A stretch of 64,000 nucleotides of DNA from Kocuria salsicia (lineage in GTDB: Bacteria > Actinomycetota > Actinomycetes > Actinomycetales > Micrococcaceae). The position numbers and the translations under genes are program-made. Under the pieces are notes generated by a model. That model had not been told where the DNA came from, did no database searches, and was given only the letters and a program-made list of their open reading frames with translations. Within the stretch, counting starts at the first letter, position 1; the number at the start of each line of letters is the position of its first letter. The stretch lies in the NCBI RefSeq assembly GCF_007681555.1, contig NZ_VELE01000001.1, forward strand, positions 868,001 to 932,000, written 5' to 3'. This document shows, one piece after another, positions 1-7,443 of this stretch.

Positions 1-691
1 CCACGTTCACCGAGGTGCCGGCGGCCTCCCCCGTGCCGATCTCGTTGGCGAAGCCGGAGCCGGGGAACAGGGCGAGACCCGTCTCGTGCAGGGAGATGGT
101 CATGACCCGGGGGTCGTCGTAGAAGATCGACTGGGTGCCGTCCCCGTGGTGGCCGTCCACGTCCACGTAGAGCACCCGGTTCACCCCGCTGTCCAGCAGG
201 TACTGGATGGCTACCGCGCAGTCGTTGTACACGCAGAAGCCGGAGGCCCTGTCCGCGGCCGCGTGGTGCATGCCACCGCTGAAGTTCACGGCGTGCACGG
301 CCTTTCCGCTGAGCAGGTCCATCGCGCCCTGGTAGCTGCCGCCCACCAGACGGGCACTGGACTCGTGGATGCCCTCGTAGCCCGGTGTGTCCTCGGTTCC
401 CAAACCGCTCTCCGGGATCTGCCGCGTGGGGTCCGCCGAGACCGCGCGCACGGACTGCACGTACTTCTTGGTGTGCACGAGCTCCAGGACGCTGTCATCC
501 GGGACCTCCGGCACCGTGACCCTGACGTTCTCCGCGGTGTCCAGGCCCAGGCTCTGCACCAGGCGCATGGTGGCGTCCAGACGCGTGGGGCTCATGGGGT
601 GGTAGTCCCCGAAGTTGTAGCTGAGCAGCTGGGGATCCCAGTAGACACTGGTGGGGACGGCGGCGTCTTTGCCAGATGTTGCAGAGGTCAC
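1..691 (-). CDS. acuC: AcuC-like histone-deacetylase-family protein (C-terminus outside window)
   Basis: Zinc-dependent deacetylase of the AcuC/HDAC superfamily, expected to remove acetyl groups from lysines; in Bacillus, AcuC acts on acetyl-CoA synthetase. The reverse-strand translation shows the GMHHA motif, GFCVYND and the metal/charge-relay segment DVDGHHGDGTQ, followed by TISLHE. The gene runs off the left edge, so the C-terminal part is missing. The start is taken as the GTG at 691; there is no clear Shine-Dalgarno, and an AT-richer stretch lies just upstream, so a leaderless start is possible. It is transcribed divergently from trkH. An acs gene lies 26 kb away in the same window, so a link through Acs deacetylation is inference only. 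Confidence 0.88.
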   Translation of the reverse strand, partial: MTSATSGKDAAVPTSVYWDPQLLSYNFGDYHPMSPTRLDATMRLVQSLGLDTAENVRVTVPEVPDDSVLELVHTKKYVQSVRAVSADPTRQIPESGLGTEDTPGYEGIHESSARLVGGSYQGAMDLLSGKAVHAVNFSGGMHHAAADRASGFCVYNDCAVAIQYLLDSGVNRVLYVDVDGHHGDGTQSIFYDDPRVMTISLHETGLALFPGSGFANEIGTGEAAGTSVNV

Positions 692-836
692 AAACCCATT
701 AGAACACTCGGGAACCGGGGGTGTCGTGGCAGCGCGCCACATCGGGGGATACTGGCACATGTTGCGTCCCGCAACCCTCCCGGTCCGCACGACCAGTGAG
801 GCCGGAGCACAGTGACGATTCCACTGAGGAGGTGCA

Positions 837-2282
837 GTGAGCGAGCTCGAGCAGCCGCACGCCGTCGACGAGTCCTCCTCGCAGGCCCCCGATGCGGAAC
901 CCTTCACCACGCGCGCCGCACGCGGTGTCCGCGACTTCGTCGACCAGATCGCGAACTCCTCCCCAGCCCGTCTCGCCGTCATCGTCTTCGTCATCGTGGA
1001 CCTCGGTTTCGCACTGCTGCTGTGGCTCCCGGTGGCCGCCAAGCACGGGCAGGACACTGACTTCGTGGACGCCGTCTTCACCGCGACCTCCGCCGTGACC
1101 GTCACCGGGCTGACGACCGTGTCCACCGCGGCGCAGTGGTCCCTGTTCGGCCAGGTCGTGATCCTCGTGGCCATCCAGGTGGGTGGCCTGGGCACCCTGA
1201 CGCTGACCTCGATCCTGGCTCTCGCCATCGGGCGCAAACTCGGGCTGAAGTCCAAGCTCATCACTCAGGAGGCCCTGAACATCGGGCGCCTCGGAGAGGT
1301 TGGCTCGCTACTGCAGATCATCGTGATCACCTCCATCAGCATCGAGGCCGCACTGGCCGCGGTGCTCTCCATCGGCTTCCTCGCGGAGGGTGAGCCCCTG
1401 GGCACGGCCCTGTGGCACGGCGTCTTCTACGCGATCTCCAGCTTCAACAACGCCGGGTTCACCCCCCACACGGACGGCCTGGTGCCCTACGACCACGCGG
1501 GGCCCACCGCTTGGCTGATCCTGCTGCCCGTGTGCATCGGGGTGATCGTGGGCTCCCTGGGATTCCCCGTGATCCTCGTGCTGCGACAGGTGGGTTTCCG
1601 GTTCAACCGGTGGAACCTCAACGCCAAGCTCACCGTGGTCACCACGAGCATCCTGCTGGTGCTCGCGTGGCTGCTGTTCACGCTCGTCGAGTGGAGCAAC
1701 CCGGCCACTCTGGGCAGGATGTCCACACCGGAACGCCTGTTCCAGGGGTTCTTCGCCTCCGTGATGATGCGCTCGGGGGGCTTCAACCTGGTGGACATGC
1801 CGGACACCTCACAGGTCACGCTGCTGCTCTCGGACGCCATGATGTTCGCCGGGGGCGGCTCGGCGTCCACGGCCGGCGGGATCAAGGTGACCACGCTCGC
1901 CGTCGTCTTCCTGGCCATCCTGGCCGAGGCGCGCGGCGACCAGTCCGTGATCGCCTTCTTCCGCACCATCCCCGACTCCGTCCTGCGCATCGCGATTTCC
2001 GTGATCATGATGGGGGCCTCGGTGGTGCTGCTGGGCTCGGCCGTGATGGTGGCACTGACGCACCTGCCGCTGGACCACGTGCTCTTCGAGGTGATCTCCG
2101 CCTACGCCACGTGCGGGCTGAGCACGGGGGTCTCGGCGGCGTCCCCGGACGCCGGCAAGATCGTGCTGTCCGTCATCATGCTCGTGGGGCGCATCGGCAC
2201 CAACACGGTGGCCACCGCCCTGGCGCTGCGCTCGCGGCGCCGGCTGTACTCCTACCCGGAAGAGAGGCCGATCATTGGCTAA
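837..2282 (+). CDS. trkH: TrkH/KtrB-type potassium uptake membrane subunit
   Basis: Ion-conducting subunit of a Trk/Ktr potassium uptake system in the cytoplasmic membrane, 481 aa. It has the fourfold M1-P-M2 repeat of the family. The four filter loops are recognisable by their glycines: TVTGL (about residue 86), NNAGF (about 204), RSGGF (about 313) and CGLSTG (about 426). The C-terminus carries the GRIGTNTV helix seen in the family. The GTG start at 837 follows a good Shine-Dalgarno (GAGGAGGT). It overlaps the downstream trkA by 8 bp, so the two are translationally coupled. Confidence 0.95.
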   Translation: MSELEQPHAVDESSSQAPDAEPFTTRAARGVRDFVDQIANSSPARLAVIVFVIVDLGFALLLWLPVAAKHGQDTDFVDAVFTATSAVTVTGLTTVSTAAQWSLFGQVVILVAIQVGGLGTLTLTSILALAIGRKLGLKSKLITQEALNIGRLGEVGSLLQIIVITSISIEAALAAVLSIGFLAEGEPLGTALWHGVFYAISSFNNAGFTPHTDGLVPYDHAGPTAWLILLPVCIGVIVGSLGFPVILVLRQVGFRFNRWNLNAKLTVVTTSILLVLAWLLFTLVEWSNPATLGRMSTPERLFQGFFASVMMRSGGFNLVDMPDTSQVTLLLSDAMMFAGGGSASTAGGIKVTTLAVVFLAILAEARGDQSVIAFFRTIPDSVLRIAISVIMMGASVVLLGSAVMVALTHLPLDHVLFEVISAYATCGLSTGVSAASPDAGKIVLSVIMLVGRIGTNTVATALALRSRRRLYSYPEERPIIG

Positions 2283-2943
2283 GAACTCCTCCCACTCCGC
2301 GCCCGTCCTGGTCGTGGGGCTCGGCCGCTTTGGCGCCGCCACCGCCCTGCAGCTCATCCAGCAGGGCCGCGAGGTGCTGGGCGTGGAACGGGACGCCGGG
2401 CTGGTGCAGAAGATGTCCGGGCAGCTCACCCACGTGGTGGAGGCCGAGGCCACGGACACGGACGCACTGCGCCAGATCGGCGCGGCGGAGTTCTCCTCCG
2501 CGGTGGTGGGCGTGGGCACGTCCATCGAGTCCTCCGTGCTGATCACCGCCAACCTGGTGGACCTGGGCATCGACCGGATCTGGGCCAAGGCCATCTCCCC
2601 GGCGCACGGCAAGATCCTCTCGCGCATCGGCGCACACCACGTGATCTACCCGGAGGCGGACGCGGGGCGGCGCACCGCACACCTGGTCTCCGGGCGCCTG
2701 CTGGACTACATCGAGTTCGACGACGACTTCGCGATCGTCAAGATGTACCCGCCCCGCGAGACCCAGGGCTTCACGCTGGGTGAGTCGGACATCCGCTCCA
2801 AGTACGGCGTGACCGTGGTGGGCGTGAAGTCCCCGGGCGAGGACTTCACCTACGCCCGCCCGGACACCACCGTGAGCTCCCGGGACCTGCTGATCGTCTC
2901 GGGCCACGTGGACCTCATCGAACGCTTCGCGGCGCGCCCGTAG
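2275..2943 (+). CDS. trkA: TrkA/KtrA-type potassium channel regulatory (RCK) protein
   Basis: Cytosolic nucleotide-binding regulator that gates the TrkH/KtrB pore, 222 aa, the length of a single-RCK KtrA rather than the doubled enteric TrkA. It has an N-terminal Rossmann RCK_N domain (VVGLGRFG at about residues 13-20, acidic residue in GVERD ending the second strand) and a C-terminal RCK_C domain from about residue 140. The start is a TTG at 2275 lying inside the end of trkH. No other in-frame start gives the complete first beta strand, so coupled translation is likely. Confidence 0.92.
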   Translation: MAKNSSHSAPVLVVGLGRFGAATALQLIQQGREVLGVERDAGLVQKMSGQLTHVVEAEATDTDALRQIGAAEFSSAVVGVGTSIESSVLITANLVDLGIDRIWAKAISPAHGKILSRIGAHHVIYPEADAGRRTAHLVSGRLLDYIEFDDDFAIVKMYPPRETQGFTLGESDIRSKYGVTVVGVKSPGEDFTYARPDTTVSSRDLLIVSGHVDLIERFAARP

Positions 2944-3083
2944 CCCCGCCCGACGACGCCGCGTGGCCGCCTTCCCCGGGGCCCGGACGGTTCGCGGGGG
3001 CACCGGGCTCCTCGCGGCCGAGCGCACAGCGACGCACTCCGAGGAGTGGCCGCGCGTCGTCATCCCACACCGCGCCGCTGCGC

Positions 3084-4169
3084 TCAGCTGCGCGCCGTCA
3101 TCGCCTCCGAGGCCATGGCCATCAGGCCCGGCAGCTCGCCCTGCGAGAAGACGCGGCGCTGGCGGATGGCGCCGTTGCCGTTCCTGAGGATGCGGTGGAT
3201 CCCGGACTCCGCGAAATCGCGGTCCGTTTCGCTGGTGTAGTACCCGCGGACCCGCTTCAGCAGGGACTCGATGAGTGCGTCCACGGGCACGGGACCGGCG
3301 GACTCCGGGTCCAGGACCCGCCCGCCCAGGCCCCAGCGGGCGGCCTGCCACAGGGCGATGTCCAGGTACTCCTGCGTGAACTGAATCTCCGGGGGATTCT
3401 CCAGCGCGTAGTTGCCGAGCGCGCGGATCAGCACAGCGATCGACACAGAGTCGCGGGCCTCGAGCTGGACGTCGCACGCCCGGATCTCCAAGGTGCCGTG
3501 GCGGTGCGAGAGCCGGGCCAGCCAGCTGAGGCTCGACGGGTTCTCGATCACGTCGAACGCGCTGAGCATGGCCACGCGCACCTCGTGGTCCTCGAGGTCC
3601 GTGAAGTGCGGGGGCACGCCGTTGGCCATCCAGCGGCGGTAGTGGATGGAGCGCCAGCTCTCGAACCCGGACTCCGCACCGCGCCACAGGGGTGAGTTGG
3701 CTCCGAGCGCCACGAGCGCGGGCAGCCAGCCGCGCAGGCCGTTGAGCGCCTGCACCGCAACCTCGAGGTCAGGAAAGCCCAGGTGCACGTGCAGACCGCT
3801 GATGTACTGGTCCGCGGCGATCGCCGGGGTCTGGAGCGAGTGGCGCTGGTAGCGCTCGTTCCAGGAGGGGTCCGCGGGCTCGGCGCGGATCTGCGGGGCG
3901 GAGGCCAGGCCCACGACGTCCATCCCCATGGGTGCGGCGGCGTCCTTCAGGGCCGTGCGGAACTCCACCAGCGAGTCCATGGCAGTGGCCGAGTCGTGAA
4001 AGATCGGGGAGGTCTCCTCGACCTGACACGCGAGCCACTCGGGGGTCGCGGACGCCCCTCCGGCCTCCAGCGTGGTCAGCTGCACGGACTGCTGCTGGGT
4101 GGGCCGCGCGGGCAGGTGGTCCTGCCCGTCCATGAGGAGGAACTCCTCCTCGATGCCGAACGTGCTCAC
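3084..4169 (-). CDS. Carboxylate-amine ligase, YbdK/GCS2 type (glutamate-cysteine ligase-like)
   Basis: ATP-dependent carboxylate-amine ligase of the GCS2/YbdK family, 361 aa. Members can couple glutamate and cysteine weakly; in actinobacteria they are annotated as glutamate-cysteine ligase or as ligases of unknown substrate. The N-terminal GIEEEF motif supplies metal-binding glutamates; HVHLGF (about residue 130) and the arginine-rich C-terminal half match the family. The start is the GTG at 4169, preceded by an AGAAGG Shine-Dalgarno; longer in-frame translations upstream overlap proC and lack family sequence. It is convergent with trkA. The physiological substrate cannot be told from sequence. 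Confidence 0.85.
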   Translation of the reverse strand: MSTFGIEEEFLLMDGQDHLPARPTQQQSVQLTTLEAGGASATPEWLACQVEETSPIFHDSATAMDSLVEFRTALKDAAAPMGMDVVGLASAPQIRAEPADPSWNERYQRHSLQTPAIAADQYISGLHVHLGFPDLEVAVQALNGLRGWLPALVALGANSPLWRGAESGFESWRSIHYRRWMANGVPPHFTDLEDHEVRVAMLSAFDVIENPSSLSWLARLSHRHGTLEIRACDVQLEARDSVSIAVLIRALGNYALENPPEIQFTQEYLDIALWQAARWGLGGRVLDPESAGPVPVDALIESLLKRVRGYYTSETDRDFAESGIHRILRNGNGAIRQRRVFSQGELPGLMAMASEAMTARS

Positions 4170-4212
4170 GGTGCTGCCGCCTTCTCTCGTGGGATGGGCC
4201 GTGGCAGCCGAC

Positions 4213-5052
4213 TCACTCGCCGCCGTACTCCTTCTCCATATCATCCCCCTTGGCGGCCGACGCCTCCGCCCCCGCCCGGATGATGTCGCGCAGCCCCTTC
4301 TCGTCGAACGTGGTGATCGCCTGTTCCGTGGTGCCGCCCGGACTCGTGACCGCCTGGCGCAGTGCCGCGGGATCGGCGTCCTGCGGGGCCAGGAGCACAC
4401 CGGCGCCGGAGACCGTCTCCTTGGCGAGCACGCGCGCGGTCTCCGGGTCCAGCCCGAGGGCCTCACCCGCCTGCTGCATGGCCTCCGCGAGGTAGAACAC
4501 GTACGCCGGGCCGGAGCCCGAGACACCCGTGACCGCGCGGATCAGGTTCTCGGGGACCTCCACCACGGTGCCCACGGCAGACAGAACGTCCTTGACGCCC
4601 GCGAGCTGCTCGTCCGAGGTGTGCTCCCCCGCCGTGACGGACAGCGCGCCGCGCCCCACGCTCGACGGCGTGTTGGGCATCGAGCGCACCACCGGCTGGC
4701 CCTCGGGCAGTGCCTTCTGCAGCGCGTCCACGGTGACGCCGGCGGCCACCGAGACCACCACGGTCTCCGGATCCAGCGCGGGGGCGACCTCCCGGGCGAG
4801 GTCCAGGATCGCGTACGGCTTCACGCCGAGCAGCACGATGTCCGCGCCCTGCACGGCCTGTGTGTTCGCGTCCTCGTTCTCCTCGCCCGCGAAGACGGTC
4901 ACTCCGGTCTCCTCGCGCAGTTTCTCGGCTGACGACATCGAACGGGTCGTCGCCCGCACCTGCGCGGCGTCCGTGCCGCCCGCCAGCACGCCCCGAAGGA
5001 TGGCGCCGTTCATGGATCCTGTGCCCAGGAAGGCCAGGGTGGTCTCGCTCAT
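4213..5052 (-). CDS. proC: Pyrroline-5-carboxylate reductase
   Basis: Catalyses the last step of proline synthesis, reducing 1-pyrroline-5-carboxylate with NAD(P)H in the cytosol. The 279 aa protein starts with a Rossmann motif (FLGTGSMNGAI) and carries the C-terminal P5CR dimerisation domain with the signature around VSGSGPAYVFYL (about residues 165-176) and SPGGTTEQAI near the end. The ATG at 5052 has an AGAGGA Shine-Dalgarno about 8 nt upstream. It is the second of several minus-strand genes; 43 bp separate it from the carboxylate-amine ligase. Confidence 0.95.
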   Translation of the reverse strand: MSETTLAFLGTGSMNGAILRGVLAGGTDAAQVRATTRSMSSAEKLREETGVTVFAGEENEDANTQAVQGADIVLLGVKPYAILDLAREVAPALDPETVVVSVAAGVTVDALQKALPEGQPVVRSMPNTPSSVGRGALSVTAGEHTSDEQLAGVKDVLSAVGTVVEVPENLIRAVTGVSGSGPAYVFYLAEAMQQAGEALGLDPETARVLAKETVSGAGVLLAPQDADPAALRQAVTSPGGTTEQAITTFDEKGLRDIIRAGAEASAAKGDDMEKEYGGE

Positions 5053-5126
5053 CTCAACAATCCTCTCGGTGCGCGACGCGCACTCCAGGGCCCACCTTTC
5101 GTGACCGGCCGGTGGGCCTGGGGCCG

Positions 5127-5561
5127 TCATGCTCGCGGTCTCGTCCATGACGCTATCGCGCGGCGCGCCCCGCCGCGACCTAGGTTCTCTTCCTCTCCGG
5201 CCTCCAGCGCCAGGTGCACGACCGGATAGGGGCGCCCGGCGTCGTCGGTCTCGTCGCGGCCGACCGGACAGAAGCCGTGGTGCTCGTAGAAGCCGCGTGC
5301 CCCGGGGTGCTGCCCGTTGACGTCCACCCGGGTCACGCCCTGGGTGGCGAGGACGTGCGTGAGCAGGGCGCTGTCCACGCCGCTGCCCCGCTGGGATGCA
5401 TCGACGAAGAGCATCTCCAGCCCGCCGTCGAGGGTTCCCGAGTACCCCACGGGCGTGCCGTCCCGCTCGGCCACCGTGAGCTGCACGACAGGGAAGTACT
5501 CCCCCTGGAGATGGGAGGCGGTCTCGTCCCGGTCCGCGTCCGCTGAGGAATCTGATGTCAC
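5127..5561 (-). CDS. GNAT-family acetyltransferase, short N-terminus
   Basis: N-acetyltransferase of the GNAT fold, 144 aa, closest in style to the YjaB/YiaC subgroup. The acetyl-CoA loop is recognisable as QRGSGVDSALL, and the C-terminal pattern VDVNGQHPGARGFYEHHGF followed by GRPYPVVHL is typical. The usual first strand and helix pair (about 40 residues) is missing and replaced by an acidic, non-conserved stretch, so the substrate-binding side may be incomplete. The GTG start at 5561 overlaps the stop of the upstream TIM-barrel gene (GTGA) and sits behind GGAAGGA, so this is the likely real start. Substrate unknown. Confidence 0.75.
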   Translation of the reverse strand: MTSDSSADADRDETASHLQGEYFPVVQLTVAERDGTPVGYSGTLDGGLEMLFVDASQRGSGVDSALLTHVLATQGVTRVDVNGQHPGARGFYEHHGFCPVGRDETDDAGRPYPVVHLALEAGEEENLGRGGARRAIASWTRPRA

Positions 5562-6373
5562 GACGCGGTTCCTTCCACCGTCATGTGCCGCCGCGCGAAG
5601 TCGAGGGACTCCGCGAGCCACTTGTCGCGCTGGTCCGTGTCCCGGGACTTGCGCGTAGAGACCTCCACACCCACCACGCCCTGCCAGCGCTGGTCGCGCA
5701 GGTACTGCAGCGTCTCGGCAACCGGCTGCACACCGTGGCCCGGCAGCAGGTGCTCGTCCGCGAGCGTCTCGCCAGAGCCGTCCGTGAGGTGCACGTGGCC
5801 CAGCCGCGGGCCGATCTCCTTGACCGCCGCGAGGGAGTCCATCTTCGCGGTGGCTGCGTGGGAGAAGTCCCACGTGACCCACTCGTAGTCCTGGCCCAGC
5901 GGGCTGTAGTGCGGTGAGTAGACCACTGCCTCCCGCCCGGCCACGCGCCACGGGTACATGTTCTCCACGGAGATCTTCGTGTCCGTCATGCGCGAGACCT
6001 CCCGGACGCCCGCCACGAAGTTCTTGGCGTACTTGCGCTGCCACCGGAACGGCGGGTGCACCACCACCACCTCGGCGCCCACCTGGTGGGTGAGCCTCGC
6101 GGCCATCTGCACCTTGGTCCAGGCCTTGCCCCACACCTGCTGCGTGAACAGCAGCGTGGGCGCGTGGATCGTGGAGATGGGGATCTGGTACTTCTGGACG
6201 TTGTCCAGCAGCTGGTGCGTCAGCTGGCTCATGCGCTCGTGCGTCACGAGCACCTCCACGCTGTCGTAGCCCAGCCGCTGGGCCACCTCGAAGGTCTCGG
6301 GCACGCCTTGCGGGTAGAGAGAGCTCGTGGACAGCGCCACGTGCGGACGGTACTCGACGTTCTTCTCGCTCAT
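5558..6373 (-). CDS. Sugar phosphate isomerase/epimerase-like TIM-barrel protein
   Basis: Xylose-isomerase-like TIM barrel (AP endonuclease 2 superfamily), 271 aa. Characteristic metal-ligand segments are VVVHPP, ISVENMYPW (Glu), WDFSHAA (Asp/His) and LGHVHLTDG (His) followed by LPGHG. Such proteins isomerise or epimerise sugars or cleave abasic DNA; this one lacks decisive features for either. The ATG at 6373 overlaps the ppx stop codon by 4 bp (ATGA). It forms an operon ppx - TIM barrel - GNAT, all with 4-bp overlaps. Confidence 0.8.
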   Translation of the reverse strand: MSEKNVEYRPHVALSTSSLYPQGVPETFEVAQRLGYDSVEVLVTHERMSQLTHQLLDNVQKYQIPISTIHAPTLLFTQQVWGKAWTKVQMAARLTHQVGAEVVVVHPPFRWQRKYAKNFVAGVREVSRMTDTKISVENMYPWRVAGREAVVYSPHYSPLGQDYEWVTWDFSHAATAKMDSLAAVKEIGPRLGHVHLTDGSGETLADEHLLPGHGVQPVAETLQYLRDQRWQGVVGVEVSTRKSRDTDQRDKWLAESLDFARRHMTVEGTAS

Positions 6374-7350
6374 GAACTGGTCACCAGGTCCTTCGGGTCG
6401 ACGGTCTCGCTGGCGGAGTCCCGCACCAGCCGGTCCATGCGACGCAGGATCAGCCCCTCCCGCAGGGCCCACGGGGAGATCTGCAGGGTCTCGATCTTGA
6501 GCACGTCCATGGCGGTCTCCGCCACGATCGCGCCCGCGACCACCTGTGCGGCGCGCTGCACGGAGACCCCGGGCAGGTCCGCACGCTCGGTCACGGACAT
6601 GGCCTCCATGCGCCGCGTCCACAGCCGGAGGTCCTCCAGGTGCATCACGCGCTGCACGTACGGGCCTTGGGCCGACGGCGCCGCACCGCTGATCCGGGCG
6701 AGGGAGCGGAACGTCTTGGACGTGCCCGCCACCAGGTTGGGGTGTCCCCCGGCCGCGATCCGGTCCGCCGCCGGGCGCAGCGTGGTCCGCACGTGCTTGC
6801 GCAGCGCCTTGAACTGAGCGGGAGAGGCCACGTCCGCTCCCGCGAGGTACGCGCGGTACAGCCGGCCGGCCCCCAGCGGCACTGAGGTGGCCACACTGGG
6901 CAGCGCGTTCGTGCCGATGGCCATCTCGAAGGAGCCGCCGCCGATGTCCAGGTCCAGGACCCGCCCCGCGCTCCAGCCGAACCAGCGGCGCACCGCGGAG
7001 AACGTGATGGCCGCCTCCTGGTCCCCGGAGAGCTCCGTGAGCGTGACGCCGGAGACCGACTGCACGTGCTCCAGCACCTCGGCACCGTTGGCGGCCTCAC
7101 GGATGGCGGAGGTGGCGAAGGCCAGCAGGTCCTGCGCCCGGTGCTCCACGGCGAAGTCCCGCGCCTCCACCACGAACGCGGTCAGCAGGTCCCGGCCCTC
7201 GTCCGTGATCCGACCCAACTCGTCCTGGTGGTCCACCAGGCGCAGCGCCACCTTGTGGGACGCGTACGGCTCCGGGCGGGACCCGGGATAGACGTCCAGC
7301 AGCAGCAGGTGCACCGTGTTCGAGCCGACGTCCAGGACGGAGAGCCTCAT
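6370..7350 (-). CDS. ppx: Exopolyphosphatase / Ppx-GppA phosphatase family
   Basis: Actin-like ATPase-fold phosphatase that hydrolyses terminal phosphates of polyphosphate, or pppGpp in GppA-type members; 326 aa, the short actinobacterial form without the C-terminal HD domain of enteric Ppx. The phosphate-1 motif DVGSNTVHLLL lies at residues 7-17 and the phosphate-2 motif DLDIGGGSFEM near residue 138. Start ATG at 7350. First gene of a tightly overlapping operon with the TIM-barrel and GNAT genes. Mycobacteria carry similar short paralogues of differing activity, so substrate choice is uncertain. Confidence 0.9.
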   Translation of the reverse strand: MRLSVLDVGSNTVHLLLLDVYPGSRPEPYASHKVALRLVDHQDELGRITDEGRDLLTAFVVEARDFAVEHRAQDLLAFATSAIREAANGAEVLEHVQSVSGVTLTELSGDQEAAITFSAVRRWFGWSAGRVLDLDIGGGSFEMAIGTNALPSVATSVPLGAGRLYRAYLAGADVASPAQFKALRKHVRTTLRPAADRIAAGGHPNLVAGTSKTFRSLARISGAAPSAQGPYVQRVMHLEDLRLWTRRMEAMSVTERADLPGVSVQRAAQVVAGAIVAETAMDVLKIETLQISPWALREGLILRRMDRLVRDSASETVDPKDLVTSS

Positions 7351-7443
7351 GCTGTTCCTTCGCTTCGGTCGAGGGCGTGCGGACGCTCCCGTGAGCGGCC
7401 ATGCCGGGGCCCGCCGTGCGACGGACCCCGATGGAGCAGGGTG

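Noticed and set aside
3007-3050. Weak inverted repeats (CGCGGCC...GGCCGCG and ACTCCGAGGAGT) between trkA and the carboxylate-amine ligase gene
   Set aside because: Stems are short with a long loop; a terminator is expected between convergent genes but these do not stand out enough to call.
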